Shown one piece after another: positions 8,780 to 17,087 of a DNA stretch of 64,000 nucleotides; position 1 is the first letter of the stretch; the number at the start of each line of letters is the position of its first letter. The stretch is taken from positions 1 to 64,000 of the forward strand of contig JBBQJT010000003.1 of assembly GCA_038326165.1 (NCBI GenBank), written 5' to 3'. A program made the translations under genes and the position numbers. The notes under the pieces are model-generated. The model made no database searches, was not told the origin of the DNA, and saw only the letters and a program-made list of their open reading frames with translations. Source of the DNA: JAEUUM01 sp038326165 (GTDB lineage: Bacteria > Bacteroidota > Bacteroidia > Chitinophagales > Saprospiraceae).

Positions 8780-10999
8780 ATGAAAATAAATTATCTTATC
8801 AAGCTAACAAGCTTGGTGTTGATTGGAATTACTATCTGCCAATTGGCAACCGCTCAAGACACACTTAAAATATTGGATGTCAATGAAATAGTTATTTCTG
8901 CCGATCGCTTCGGTGTCAATAAATCAGAAACTGCACAACAAATCACAACCATCAAAGCAAATCAAATTGCTTTTCAAAACTCTCAAACAACTGCCGATTT
9001 GCTCCAACAAAGTGGAACGGTTATGGTACAAAAGAGTCAGATGGGTGGTGGATCTCCTATGCTTCGCGGATTTGAATCCAGCAGAATATTACTTGTTGTG
9101 GATGGCGTCCGTATGAACAATTTGATTTATCGCGCAGGACATTTGCAAAATGTCATCACATTGGATCAATCTATTCTTGACCGTGTGGAAGTGCTCAACG
9201 GACCTGCATCCACAGTTTACGGAAGTGATGCACTGGGTGGGGTTATCCATTTCAGAACCAAAGCTCCACAACTCAATCAAAAAACTGACGGGAGTATTTT
9301 TACCAAAACAAATGCCTACGTGAGGTACGGTTCCGTAAATGATGAAAAAACTGGGCACGTGGACTTTAATTTGGGATGGAAAAGATTTGCCTCGTTAAGC
9401 TCTGTCACTTACAGTGACTTTGATAACCTCACCATGGGTAAAAACAAGCAAGCTTTGGATAGTTTGTGGGGATTAAAAAAATTCTATGTTCAGAGGTTCA
9501 ATGGCAAAGATTCACTTGTAGCAAATTCAGATCCTTACAAGCAGAAATTTTCAGGTTATTCTCAATGCGATATCCTCCAAAAATTCCTGTTTCAACAAAA
9601 TTCGAATGTAACACACACTCTAAATATTCAATATTCAAATTCATCCAATATTCCCCGATACGATCGGCTAACTGATGTGTCAAAATCAGGAGGACTAGCA
9701 ACAGCAGAATGGTATTACGGGCCGCAGGAACGATTGCTTGCAGCTTATGAAATAAATATTGCAAATAAATCTAGGTTCTTTCAAAGCTCAAGAGTAAATA
9801 TTAATTACCAAAATGTGGAGGAAAGTCGATTTACACGAAACTTTGGCAGTGCTTTCAGAAGCGCAAGAACTGAGAAAGTCGATGTTTTGGGCGGTACATT
9901 CGACCTAAAACATACTTCAGAAAAATCAGATCTTTCGGTTGGATTTGAAGCCTTCCATAATACTGTCAATTCAACTGCCTTTGCTGTTAATGTAGATGTT
10001 GATACAACCCGAGCACAAAGCACGCGTTATCCAGATGGAGACAATTCACTAACAACCATTGCAGCTTATTTGACGCATACTTTGCGCATTTCAAATAAAT
10101 TGACATTGGTAGATGGAATACGATTACAACAACACATTTTAAATTCCAACTTTGATTCAAAGCAATTTTATCCATTCCCTTTTAGCGAAATCCAACAGAA
10201 TCCTTTAGGTTGGTCTGGCAATTTGGGGTTGATATACAGACCTAGCAACAAAGTAAAGTTGTCAATTCTTAGTTCAACGGGATTCCGAGCACCCAATGTG
10301 GATGATCTTTCAAAAGTATTTGACTCCAGAAAAGGTGTAGTGGTTGTGCCTAATCCTGATATCAAGCCAGAACAAACTTATAACCTTGAATTTGGAGGAT
10401 CTATTGCCTTAAGCAATAATTGGCTGATGGATTTTGCCGTGTTCAGCACAGCTTTTCGAAATGCTATTGTAGTTGATAAATTCAGGTTCAATGGTCAGGA
10501 TAGTATAGTTTACGATGGTGTAAACAGTGAAGTTCTTGCACCCCAAAACAAAAGGGAAGCAAACATTTATGGATTTTCAATTGGTACGAAAGCACAAATA
10601 TTTAAAGGGCTTACTGTCAACGCCAATGTAAATTACCAAAAAGGAGAGATTATCAATGCGGGCGCCAATGGTCCTTTGGATCATATTCCTCCCAGTTTTG
10701 GCAATATTGGACTTCAATACAGTAAATCAAAATTTGATGTAAGTATAAATGCACAAATATCTGCCTGGAAAAGAATTGAAGATTACTTGCTAAATGCTGA
10801 AGACAATGAGGTATATGCAACCAAAGATGGGATGCCTTCTTGGTACGTAATAAATTTAAGAGGATCCTATTCCTTAACCAACAACATCAAACTTCAAGCA
10901 GGTATTGAGAACTTGTTGGACACCAATTACAGGATATTTGCAAGTGGAATTCATGCACCAGGACGCAATATTTATTTTGTATTGAGAGCAAGTTTCTAA
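8780..10999 (+). CDS. TonB-dependent outer-membrane receptor, heme/metal type
   Basis: 739 residues with a signal peptide (about 1-25), a plug domain (about 35-160) and a 22-strand barrel that ends in the outer-membrane signature F (LRASF). The plug shows the GGSPMLRGFE and LLVVDGVRMNN motifs and then NGPASTVYGSDALGGVI, wording typical of hemin/cobalamin-type receptors. It should import a scarce ligand with TonB/ExbBD energy. No SusD partner follows, so polysaccharide uptake is unlikely. No cobalamin-type riboswitch was seen in the 176-bp gap upstream. The exact ligand is undetermined. Confidence 0.9.
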   Translation: MKINYLIKLTSLVLIGITICQLATAQDTLKILDVNEIVISADRFGVNKSETAQQITTIKANQIAFQNSQTTADLLQQSGTVMVQKSQMGGGSPMLRGFESSRILLVVDGVRMNNLIYRAGHLQNVITLDQSILDRVEVLNGPASTVYGSDALGGVIHFRTKAPQLNQKTDGSIFTKTNAYVRYGSVNDEKTGHVDFNLGWKRFASLSSVTYSDFDNLTMGKNKQALDSLWGLKKFYVQRFNGKDSLVANSDPYKQKFSGYSQCDILQKFLFQQNSNVTHTLNIQYSNSSNIPRYDRLTDVSKSGGLATAEWYYGPQERLLAAYEINIANKSRFFQSSRVNINYQNVEESRFTRNFGSAFRSARTEKVDVLGGTFDLKHTSEKSDLSVGFEAFHNTVNSTAFAVNVDVDTTRAQSTRYPDGDNSLTTIAAYLTHTLRISNKLTLVDGIRLQQHILNSNFDSKQFYPFPFSEIQQNPLGWSGNLGLIYRPSNKVKLSILSSTGFRAPNVDDLSKVFDSRKGVVVVPNPDIKPEQTYNLEFGGSIALSNNWLMDFAVFSTAFRNAIVVDKFRFNGQDSIVYDGVNSEVLAPQNKREANIYGFSIGTKAQIFKGLTVNANVNYQKGEIINAGANGPLDHIPPSFGNIGLQYSKSKFDVSINAQISAWKRIEDYLLNAEDNEVYATKDGMPSWYVINLRGSYSLTNNIKLQAGIENLLDTNYRIFASGIHAPGRNIYFVLRASF

Positions 11000-11230
11000 A
11001 CTTCGTAACTGATCCAAAAGGTATAACTGAAATGTAATGAGAACTTAAAAATATCACCCTAAAATAAAAAGTCGAAAGACTCCCTAAAAACGTCGCAAAA
11101 CCATTTTAGAAAACAGTAGAAAAACAAAGTTAAACCCGGCTGAAAAACAGTGGAAAATAAATTCTGAAAACAAAAGTTCTGAGCTTCAGCATGGTCAATC
11201 ATTGCTTGCCGTTGCTTCGAATATCTATTC

Positions 11231-11500
11231 CTAGTCCAAGCCCAATATTGGACCAATCTTGCTCAATTCTGGCTCTCCCAATACATAGGTTCCATTATCG
11301 ACTCCTGCCAAATACTCAACACTCAAACCACTGAACTTGGCCAGCTGCTCTAGAGTCAAATTCAAATCTCTGCGCTTTTGCTGAAAGTTGGATTTTGGTT
11401 CAATATTATCTTCGGCGCTGTTATTTCCAAAACACAGAGGTAATGCTACTATCAGTGCAATTAAAGAGAAAGTGAAAAGGGCTAATTTGTTCTTTTTCAT
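11231..11500 (-). CDS. Signal-peptide-bearing protein with XRE-like helix-turn-helix
   Basis: 89 residues. Residues 1-25 are a signal peptide or membrane anchor (KK followed by a hydrophobic core). Residues about 39-89 read like a complete Cro/C1-type HTH: LEQLAKFSGLSVEYLAGVDNG followed by a LSKIGPILGL helix. Such domains normally act on DNA in the cytoplasm, so export would be unexpected. A TATCTTTG promoter (11544-11551) precedes the ATG, so this is a real transcription unit. It may be an N-in anchored regulator, a periplasmic protein-binding HTH, or a decayed regulator. It is divergent from fabG. Confidence 0.65.
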   Translation of the reverse strand: MKKNKLALFTFSLIALIVALPLCFGNNSAEDNIEPKSNFQQKRRDLNLTLEQLAKFSGLSVEYLAGVDNGTYVLGEPELSKIGPILGLD

Positions 11501-11543
11501 GTTGGTTAAATTATTAGGTAACTTCTATTTGTTTATTTCATTA

Positions 11544-11551
11544 CAAAGATA
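11544..11551 (-). promoter_or_regulatory. Promoter -7 element (TATCTTTG) for the XRE-like mini-protein
   Basis: A perfect TAnnTTTG match 44 bp upstream of the ATG at 11500. Confidence 0.6.
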
Positions 11552-11641
11552 AAACAATTTGTTTCATAACACAAAATGTTTTAAAAAGAATTTGTAAAAA
11601 TTTCTTATGAAAAAAAATAGCGCCATTTGCCTTCCAAATGC

Positions 11642-11649
11642 TAAGTTTG
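11642..11649 (+). promoter_or_regulatory. Promoter -7 element (TAAGTTTG) deciding the fabG start
   Basis: A TAnnTTTG match that lies inside the longest possible reading frame and downstream of its first ATG at 11607. Transcription from here cannot include that ATG, so the Met at 11664 or 11676 must be used. Confidence 0.5.
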
Positions 11650-11675
11650 CAACATCAACTAAAATGAATCAGATC

Positions 11676-12419
11676 ATGGGACTTCTCGACGGTAAAACAG
11701 CATTGATAACAGGTGGAAGCAGAGGAATAGGCGCAGCAATTGTTCGTAAATTTGTTCAGGAGGGCGCTTCGGTTGCATTTACCTACGCAAGTAATGCTTC
11801 TAAAGCTGAAGCATTAAGGGATGAACTTCGGGCTAAAGGTGCCAATATTTTTTGCTATCAAAGTGATGCTGCAAATTATACGGCTGCTGAAGCTTTGATA
11901 ACTTTGGTGCAACAGGATTTGGGAGGCTTTACAATATTGATTAACAATGCAGGTATAACTCGTGATACACTACTGTTGAGAATGACTGAACAGCAATGGG
12001 ATGAAGTAATCGAAACAAACTTAAAATCAGTTTTCAACTTAACTAAGCATGCCATTAAGGCAATGTTGAGAACTGGCGGATCGATTATCAATATGGGTTC
12101 AGTAGTCGGCGTATTTGGCAATGCAGGCCAAGCCAACTATGCGGCTTCCAAAGCAGGTATAATTGGTTTTTCAAAGTCAATCGCCAAGGAAGTGGGTTCT
12201 CGTAACATTCGTTGTAATGTGGTAACTCCCGGCTTCATAGATACTGAAATGACAGGTGAGTTGGATGCAAAAACCAAAGATGCATTTCTATCGGGAATTC
12301 CTATGAAGAGATACGGAACGGGCGAAGAAGTTGCTGATTTGTGCAGCTTTTTAGGATCAGATCACAGTAGCTATATAACAGGACAGGTGCTCAGCATATG
12401 TGGAGGCTTGAATGTATAA
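11676..12419 (+). CDS. fabG: 3-oxoacyl-[acyl-carrier-protein] reductase
   Basis: 247 residues as called. An SDR-fold NADPH-dependent reductase of the fatty acid elongation cycle. The cofactor loop is TGGSRGIG at about 12-19 and NNAG is at 90-93. The catalytic set is N114, S142, Y155 and K159 (YAASK). The C-terminal PGFIDTEMT and GQVLSICGGLNV are FabG hallmarks. The frame is open from 11607, but the start at 11676 (MGLLDGKTALITGG) matches the family length, and a promoter element at 11642-11649 excludes the upstream ATG. The Met at 11664 is the alternative. Other fab genes are not adjacent. Confidence 0.9.
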   Translation: MGLLDGKTALITGGSRGIGAAIVRKFVQEGASVAFTYASNASKAEALRDELRAKGANIFCYQSDAANYTAAEALITLVQQDLGGFTILINNAGITRDTLLLRMTEQQWDEVIETNLKSVFNLTKHAIKAMLRTGGSIINMGSVVGVFGNAGQANYAASKAGIIGFSKSIAKEVGSRNIRCNVVTPGFIDTEMTGELDAKTKDAFLSGIPMKRYGTGEEVADLCSFLGSDHSSYITGQVLSICGGLNV

Positions 12420-12443
12420 CAAATACCAGATATTACAGATTTC

Positions 12444-13103
12444 TTAAAACCATTCTGCTATTTCATCCAGTGGTTTCCGACTTAATTCTGGAACTGTGCA
12501 ATTCAATGCAGGATATCCTACTGGTATAAGCAAATATGGCTTTTCGTAACTTGGGCGGCCCAACAAATCTTGTAAAAAATTCATAGGACTAGGGGTATGA
12601 GTCAAAGCAACCAATCCAGCTTTTTGTATTGCAGCTAAAAGTAAACCACAAGCAATACCCACTGATTCCTGAACGTAATAGTTTTGCCGCATTCCAGAGC
12701 CATGAGGTTGTTGCGGTTTACGGAATACAATAATCAAATAAGGTGCAGTGGTTAGAAATGGTTTTTCCCAATCCGTTCCCAAAGACGCCAAATCCTCCAA
12801 CCATTCTTGACTCATGCGCGTTGCATAGCTCTCCTTTTCTTCTTTTTCGGCAGCGTCCCTAATTTTTTGTTTGAGTTCTAGATTCTCAACAATACAAAAC
12901 TTCCAAGGTTGTTTGTGTGCACCAGATGGTGCTGTTCCCGCCGTCAACACAATTTGTTCAATTACTTCACGAGCTACAGCTTGGTCGCTAAAAAATCTTA
13001 CGCTTCTGCGCGCATTCATTTCCTGATAGAAGTCCTTGGCAGATTCTAAAGACTCAGTTTCAGATTTAGGAGGAATTTGAAAAGCAATGTGTTTAAATTC
13101 CAT
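12444..13103 (-). CDS. Iodotyrosine deiodinase-like nitroreductase-family flavoprotein
   Basis: 219 residues. The nitroreductase fold (FMN, homodimer) has the wording of iodotyrosine deiodinase: NARRSVRFFS, TAGTAPSGAH, IACGLLLAAIQKAGLV, LLGRPSYEKP and a C-terminal TVPELSRKPLDEI. The substrate-lid residues of the human enzyme (Glu157, Tyr161, Lys182) align with E89, Y93 and K114 at identical spacing, so reductive dehalogenation of halotyrosines is plausible. A bacterial homologue from Haliscomenobacter is known. The start at 13103 is chosen because it sits 2 nt after the stop of the SDR gene, and longer starts would overlap that gene by about 75 bp. The two genes are probably translationally coupled. 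Confidence 0.88.
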   Translation of the reverse strand: MEFKHIAFQIPPKSETESLESAKDFYQEMNARRSVRFFSDQAVAREVIEQIVLTAGTAPSGAHKQPWKFCIVENLELKQKIRDAAEKEEKESYATRMSQEWLEDLASLGTDWEKPFLTTAPYLIIVFRKPQQPHGSGMRQNYYVQESVGIACGLLLAAIQKAGLVALTHTPSPMNFLQDLLGRPSYEKPYLLIPVGYPALNCTVPELSRKPLDEIAEWF

Positions 13104-13105
13104 AA

Positions 13106-13801
13106 TTACAAATCTCCTAATTGAGGGCGTAAAATAATTTCTTCTATTACAGTACTGGGACTGGTATGATAAGCCATCCAAATCGATTCTGCCACATCAA
13201 CTGCAGGCATCAATCTATCCTCGGCCAATTCAGCGCCGGACCAACTTCTTGACCAAGTGGCACCAGGCAATACTGAGGTTACTTTGATACCTTGGTCTCT
13301 CAATTCGAGGCGAAGTGATTGTGACAACCCATACAAGGCAAATTTAGAAATACAATATATTCCGCTTCCAGTTAAGGCAGATAATGAGGCAATACTGCAA
13401 ATATTAAAGATATGTTCAACTTTTGGAGCAATTTCAAGAACTCCTCTTGTCGTGAAATAGGCGCTGTACAAATTGGTTTTGATTTGATTATCTAGATCAG
13501 CAAAATTTGAATCCAAAACACCACCAGCTTGAAACACTCCAGTATTGTTAACCAATATATTAATGGAGTTAGGTTCCAACGATGACATAAAGTCTTCAAC
13601 AGAATCTTTGATGCTTAGATCCGCTACGTGAGTTATCAAAAATGAATTTGGAAAATGTCGTTGCCAATACGATTTCATTTCTTCCAAATCGTTTGGGGTC
13701 CTTGCACAAGTTATTACATTGAAGCCTCCTGCAGCAAAACGTTCACAAATAGCTCTTCCTATACCTGAAGTTCCACCAGTAACTAAAATATTTTTTGACA
13801 T
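13106..13801 (-). CDS. Short-chain dehydrogenase/reductase
   Basis: 231 residues. The Rossmann cofactor motif TGGTSGIG is at 8-15, NNTG at about 91, and a catalytic Ser plus YCISK at about 150-154. The substrate is unknown. The ATG at 13801 is preferred because a TAATTTTG promoter element (13841-13848) lies upstream, whereas a longer frame to 13852 would start upstream of the promoter. It is the first gene of a two-gene unit with the deiodinase-like flavoprotein (2-nt gap). The reductase might act on the same aromatic substrate or supply reducing steps, but that is inference. Confidence 0.82.
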   Translation of the reverse strand: MSKNILVTGGTSGIGRAICERFAAGGFNVITCARTPNDLEEMKSYWQRHFPNSFLITHVADLSIKDSVEDFMSSLEPNSINILVNNTGVFQAGGVLDSNFADLDNQIKTNLYSAYFTTRGVLEIAPKVEHIFNICSIASLSALTGSGIYCISKFALYGLSQSLRLELRDQGIKVTSVLPGATWSRSWSGAELAEDRLMPAVDVAESIWMAYHTSPSTVIEEIILRPQLGDL

Positions 13802-13840
13802 AAAATTGGGTTCGGTCTTAAATGGATATGGATCAATAAA

Positions 13841-13848
13841 CAAAATTA
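13841..13848 (-). promoter_or_regulatory. Promoter -7 element (TAATTTTG) of the SDR-deiodinase unit
   Basis: A TAnnTTTG match 40 bp upstream of the ATG at 13801. It is divergent from the mlaE promoter. Confidence 0.5.
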
Positions 13849-13886
13849 ACAATTAAAAGATCACCTTAGGTATTATAAAAAGGGTA

Positions 13887-13913
13887 TTGGTTAAATGTTA
13901 AGGTGTAACTTTG
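13887..13913 (+). promoter_or_regulatory. Promoter of the MlaE/MlaF operon (-33 TTGG, -7 TAACTTTG)
   Basis: TTGG at 13887-13890 lies 19 bp (start to start) from TAACTTTG at 13906-13913. A TTG codon at 13911 falls inside the element, so translation should begin at the ATG at 13929. Confidence 0.65.
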
Positions 13914-13928
13914 AGATACAATTGTATT

Positions 13929-14675
13929 ATGGTAATTAATTTCTTTACCCATTTTGGTCGATATTTGAAAATGTTGAAGCTCAGCTTCAGCAAGCCGGAG
14001 AAATTCTACATGTATTGGAATGAAACAATGCGTATGTGCAATGACATCGGTGTAGGTTCTGTTGTAATTGTTGGATTGATTGCAATTTTTATTGGGGCGG
14101 TAACTGCCGTACAGTTTGCATATCAACTAGGAGATCAATTGATTCCTCAATATTATATAGGGTACATTGTACGTGATATTACAATAATTGAGCTTGCACC
14201 TACCATTACCTGTTTGGTTCTCGCTGGCAAAGTTGGCAGCAATATGGCAGCAGAAATTGGGGGAATGCGACAAAAAGAACACATTGATGCTATGGAACTC
14301 ATGGGAGTAAATACAGCAGCCTATATCATTTTGCCAAAATTATTGGCATCATTGTTCGTGATTCCTCTTTTGGTAGCTTTAGCGGCATTTATTAGCATCT
14401 TGGGCGGCTATTTGGCGAGTGTTCCTACTGGCATTATACCCAGTGCTGAATTTATAAGAGGATTGTTGGAATTTTTTGTTCCTTACAATGTATTCATGAT
14501 GTTTGTCAAAGCCTATGTATTTGCGTTTTTATTAACCTCTGTTTCATGTTATCAAGGGTATTACGTCAAAGGAGGTAGTGTGGAATTGGGCCAGGCTAGC
14601 ACTCGTGCAGTTGTGTTTAGCAATATTTTGATCCTACTGGCTGATTATGTAATTGCATTGGTATTGACTTCATGA
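13929..14675 (+). CDS. mlaE: MlaE-type ABC transporter permease (phospholipid transport)
   Basis: 248 residues with five to six hydrophobic segments and the MlaE/YrbE signature (about 85-135): APTITCLVLAGKVGSNMAAE, then EHIDAMELMGVN. It forms the inner-membrane permease that moves phospholipids between membranes and maintains outer-membrane asymmetry. It overlaps the ATPase gene by 4 bp (ATGA), so the two are translationally coupled. The MCE-domain partner (MlaD) is not in the next position and must be elsewhere. Confidence 0.92.
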   Translation: MVINFFTHFGRYLKMLKLSFSKPEKFYMYWNETMRMCNDIGVGSVVIVGLIAIFIGAVTAVQFAYQLGDQLIPQYYIGYIVRDITIIELAPTITCLVLAGKVGSNMAAEIGGMRQKEHIDAMELMGVNTAAYIILPKLLASLFVIPLLVALAAFISILGGYLASVPTGIIPSAEFIRGLLEFFVPYNVFMMFVKAYVFAFLLTSVSCYQGYYVKGGSVELGQASTRAVVFSNILILLADYVIALVLTS

Positions 14676-15430
14676 TTAGAGCAGAAAACATATTCAAATC
14701 CTTTGGATCAGCAGATGTATTGAAAAGTATTACTGCGGATTTTAAGCCCGGAATAACCAATTTGATTATTGGCAGAAGTGGCGCAGGAAAAACAGTATTG
14801 CTGAAAATATTGGTTGGTCTTACACCTGCATCATCTGGTAAGATCTATTATGACAAAATAGATTTGTTTGGTCTTGACAAGAAAGCAATGAGAACTTTAA
14901 GACTAAAAGTTGGGATGCTATTTCAGGGCTCAGCCTTGTTTGATAGCTTGACTACTGAACAAAACATACGTTTTCCGCTTGACATGTTTACAAATATGAC
15001 AAAAGGGGAAAAACAAAAACGGGTAGATTACTGCTTAGAAAGAGTTAATCTGAATAAAGCGAACGCTAAGTTCCCATCTGAGTTAAGTGGCGGAATGCAA
15101 AAAAGGGTTGGCATTGCCCGATCAATTGTTTTGGAACCCAAATATCTTTTTTGTGATGAACCGAATTCTGGTCTCGATCCAGAAACATCAATAGTTATCG
15201 ATGAATTGATACGTGACTTGACCATTGAAAACAACATCACCACCATTATCAATACACATGATATGAATTCCGTAATGGAAATTGGAGACAACATAATCTT
15301 CCTGCATGAAGGTAATCTCGCCTGGTTGGGCAATAGAAATGAGGTGTTGACCAGCGACAATGAGCTGTTGCAAAACTTTATTTTCGCATCACCGTTCTTG
15401 CAAAGACTAAGAAAAGCTGCCTTAAAATAG
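14672..15430 (+). CDS. mlaF: MlaF-type ABC transporter ATPase
   Basis: 252 residues with all ABC motifs: Walker A GRSGAGKT at 34-41, signature LSGGMQKR at 138-145, Walker B YLFCDEP at 158-164, and an H-loop at NTHDMNS. The LSGGMQKRVGIARSI wording and the VLE...P..GLDP context are typical of MlaF/Ttg2A. It powers the adjacent MlaE permease, and the genes overlap by 4 bp. Confidence 0.92.
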   Translation: MIRAENIFKSFGSADVLKSITADFKPGITNLIIGRSGAGKTVLLKILVGLTPASSGKIYYDKIDLFGLDKKAMRTLRLKVGMLFQGSALFDSLTTEQNIRFPLDMFTNMTKGEKQKRVDYCLERVNLNKANAKFPSELSGGMQKRVGIARSIVLEPKYLFCDEPNSGLDPETSIVIDELIRDLTIENNITTIINTHDMNSVMEIGDNIIFLHEGNLAWLGNRNEVLTSDNELLQNFIFASPFLQRLRKAALK

Positions 15431-15451
15431 TTCAGAAACCTCTCGGATATC

Positions 15452-15556
15452 TTAGCGTATTTCAGTAGTTCTATGAGGAACTTTGGCAAAAGAGGCTGTA
15501 AAAAATCCTATAAAGGTTATTAAGCCTGAAAGAAGTAAAAATCCTTCCATGTTCAT
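15452..15556 (-). CDS. Candidate 34-residue membrane micro-protein
   Basis: A 34-codon frame (ATG at 15556, second ATG at 15550, TAA at 15452-15454). It encodes one hydrophobic segment of about 19 residues (FLLLSGLITFIGFFTASFA) followed by a basic tail (KVPHRTTEIR). A perfect TATCTTTG promoter element lies 41 bp upstream (15597-15604), and the frame ends just beyond mlaF in convergent orientation. The size and layout fit a small regulatory membrane peptide. No homologue is recognised, and chance coding is possible. Confidence 0.4.
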   Translation of the reverse strand: MNMEGFLLLSGLITFIGFFTASFAKVPHRTTEIR

Positions 15557-15596
15557 GGGATTAAAATGATTCGAAATGGGTTTGATATGTTCACTA

Positions 15597-15604
15597 CAAA
15601 GATA
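15597..15604 (-). promoter_or_regulatory. Promoter -7 element (TATCTTTG) upstream of the micro-protein frame
   Basis: A perfect TAnnTTTG match. A TTTG about 23 bp further upstream could be the -33. The remaining DNA to 15830 is very AT-rich with no gene seen. Confidence 0.5.
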
Positions 15605-15830
15605 CAATTATATATTTAATATTCAAATATTATAAAAAATATTTTTTGAATACCTATCATTCTTATACGCTTATGTATAGTTTTTTGTTGGAGGCATGTA
15701 GCTTTCATTAATGTTACGGCATTAAATTCAAGCAATTTTGAATGTTCTGAATGATCCAATGGTATCCTTGGTTTTTGAGTAATTTTCTAATCAGTCATAA
15801 ATTTCAGTAGGTTAATTCTTGAACATGATA

Positions 15831-15838
15831 TACTTTTG
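15831..15838 (+). promoter_or_regulatory. Promoter -7 element (TACTTTTG) of the tRNA gene
   Basis: A TAnnTTTG match 10 bp upstream of the first base of tRNA-Leu. Confidence 0.55.
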
Positions 15839-15848
15839 CGCTTTACTG

Positions 15849-15932
15849 GCCCAGGTGGCGAAATTGGTAGACGCACTACCTTGAGGTGGTAGCGCCCTAA
15901 CGGGTGTGCTGGTTCGAATCCAGTCTTGGGCA
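15849..15932 (+). tRNA. tRNA-Leu (anticodon GAG)
   Basis: 84 nt with a class II long variable arm. The acceptor stem GCCCAGG pairs with CTTGGGC with one G-U. The anticodon stem is CTACC/GGTAG around loop TTGAGGT (anticodon GAG, reads CUU/CUC). The T arm contains GGTTCGAATCC. The variable arm CGCCCTAACGGGTG forms a stem. The discriminator base is A, and CCA is not encoded. Confidence 0.97.
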
Positions 15933-15937
15933 CTAGA

Positions 15938-15970
15938 CCTTTGACAAAGATTTTGTCAAGGGTTTTTTTT
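15938..15970 (+). terminator. Intrinsic terminator of tRNA-Leu
   Basis: An 11-bp stem (15938-15948 with 15952-15962, one G-U), a 3-nt loop and a run of eight T, five bases after the tRNA. Confidence 0.9.
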
Positions 15971-15995
15971 GAGCAAAAATCAAACTTGGTGTGAC

Positions 15996-16031
15996 AAAAA
16001 AAGGCTGCCCAAATTGGAACAGCCTTTTTTT
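15996..16031. terminator. Bidirectional terminator between tRNA-Leu and the DUF2911 gene
   Basis: AAGGCTG/CAGCCTT stem (about 16001-16007 with 16020-16026) flanked by A-runs and T-runs on both sides. It serves the leftward DUF2911 gene and backs up the tRNA terminator. Confidence 0.8.
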
Positions 16032-16050
16032 ATTAGAAATTCAGTAATTC

Positions 16051-16896
16051 TTACTTCTTACTCCACTCTGCAATATCTTTTGCATTCATTCTTTGGTAAT
16101 CAGTATTCTTTTCAACAACTGCCAACTCAGTTGACTTTTTGGCAACTTCAATTGCTTGCTTGTACTTTCCCATTTTAGCCAAAATCAAGGCTTCTAAACG
16201 CAGCGTCCAAAATTTTGGATCCATCGTATTTGCCTTACTTACCCATTCATAGGCTTTGTTAATATCTTTGCCTGAATCAAAGTAATACCTTCCAGCTTGA
16301 TAAAAATCAGCAGCTACTGGACCACCCAATACCTTAGCAATATCCTTTTCAACTTTAGAATCTGGATCGAACTTGAAACGAATTGGAATCATTAATTTAT
16401 CCCAATAGATATTCAGTGTTGTACTATTGATTTTAACATCATCAAAGCTCAACAACAGTGTTTCCATTTTCATTGGCAATGCCTGTGGAGTCACAGTGAA
16501 ACGAATGGCTATTTGATCTTCTTTCCATTCTTCAGGCACACCCCAACTTGTCAGATCTTTATAAAAGTAAACTTCCCATGTAGTAGGAGTTGGCTTTGTA
16601 TAAAGGGAATATTCTCCCGCTTTCAAAGGCATACCTTCAATAAGAACATCATCTGAAAATTTGATTTTGGTGGCATCATTGGCACCAGTCCTCCATATTT
16701 CATTATAAGGTACTAAGTCACCCCAAATAATACGATCCTTGACCGATGGTCTAGAATAAACTAATGTAACATCAGTCAAACCAACCTTTTGATTGATTGT
16801 GCTTTTAGGACTTGGCTGAGGGGTAGCTATCTGAGCCTGAACTGAAACAGCTACAAAACCAATCAACAAACTAAAAAAGAAAGATTTTTTAAACAT
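16051..16896 (-). CDS. DUF2911 family exported protein
   Basis: 281 residues with a signal peptide ending at VQAQ (about 22). The DUF2911 core (about 30-190) is recognised by VTLVYSRPSVKDRIIWGDLVPY, then WRTGANDATKIKFS and AGEYSLYTKP. The C-terminal about 80 residues look like TPR helices (YEWVSKANTMDPKFWTLRLEALILAKMGKYKQAIEVA). The function of the family is unknown. A TACTTTTA stretch upstream (near 16939) is a one-mismatch -7 element. The gene stands alone. Confidence 0.85.
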   Translation of the reverse strand: MFKKSFFFSLLIGFVAVSVQAQIATPQPSPKSTINQKVGLTDVTLVYSRPSVKDRIIWGDLVPYNEIWRTGANDATKIKFSDDVLIEGMPLKAGEYSLYTKPTPTTWEVYFYKDLTSWGVPEEWKEDQIAIRFTVTPQALPMKMETLLLSFDDVKINSTTLNIYWDKLMIPIRFKFDPDSKVEKDIAKVLGGPVAADFYQAGRYYFDSGKDINKAYEWVSKANTMDPKFWTLRLEALILAKMGKYKQAIEVAKKSTELAVVEKNTDYQRMNAKDIAEWSKK

Positions 16897-17057
16897 ATTA
16901 GATTTATTTAATTCGAGAATGTTAACAATTTTATGTAAAAGTAGTTTAGTTATGTGAACTAATTATTCATGGCCATGAAATATTGGCCTATTTTGAACTT
17001 ATTTTCATAAAAAACAAGATAGCGCACGATTCTAGTAGGATTACACTTTTAATTTTC

Positions 17058-17065
17058 TATATTTG
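17058..17065 (+). promoter_or_regulatory. Promoter -7 element (TATATTTG) of queA
   Basis: A perfect TAnnTTTG match 22 bp upstream of the ATG at 17088. Confidence 0.6.
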
Positions 17066-17087
17066 CGCCTCGAAATGAAATCCCTAT

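Noticed and set aside
11059..11256. 65-codon minus-strand frame next to the XRE-like gene
   Set aside because: It overlaps the end of that gene, has no start signal and no domain-like pattern. The W/C/F-rich composition looks like noise.
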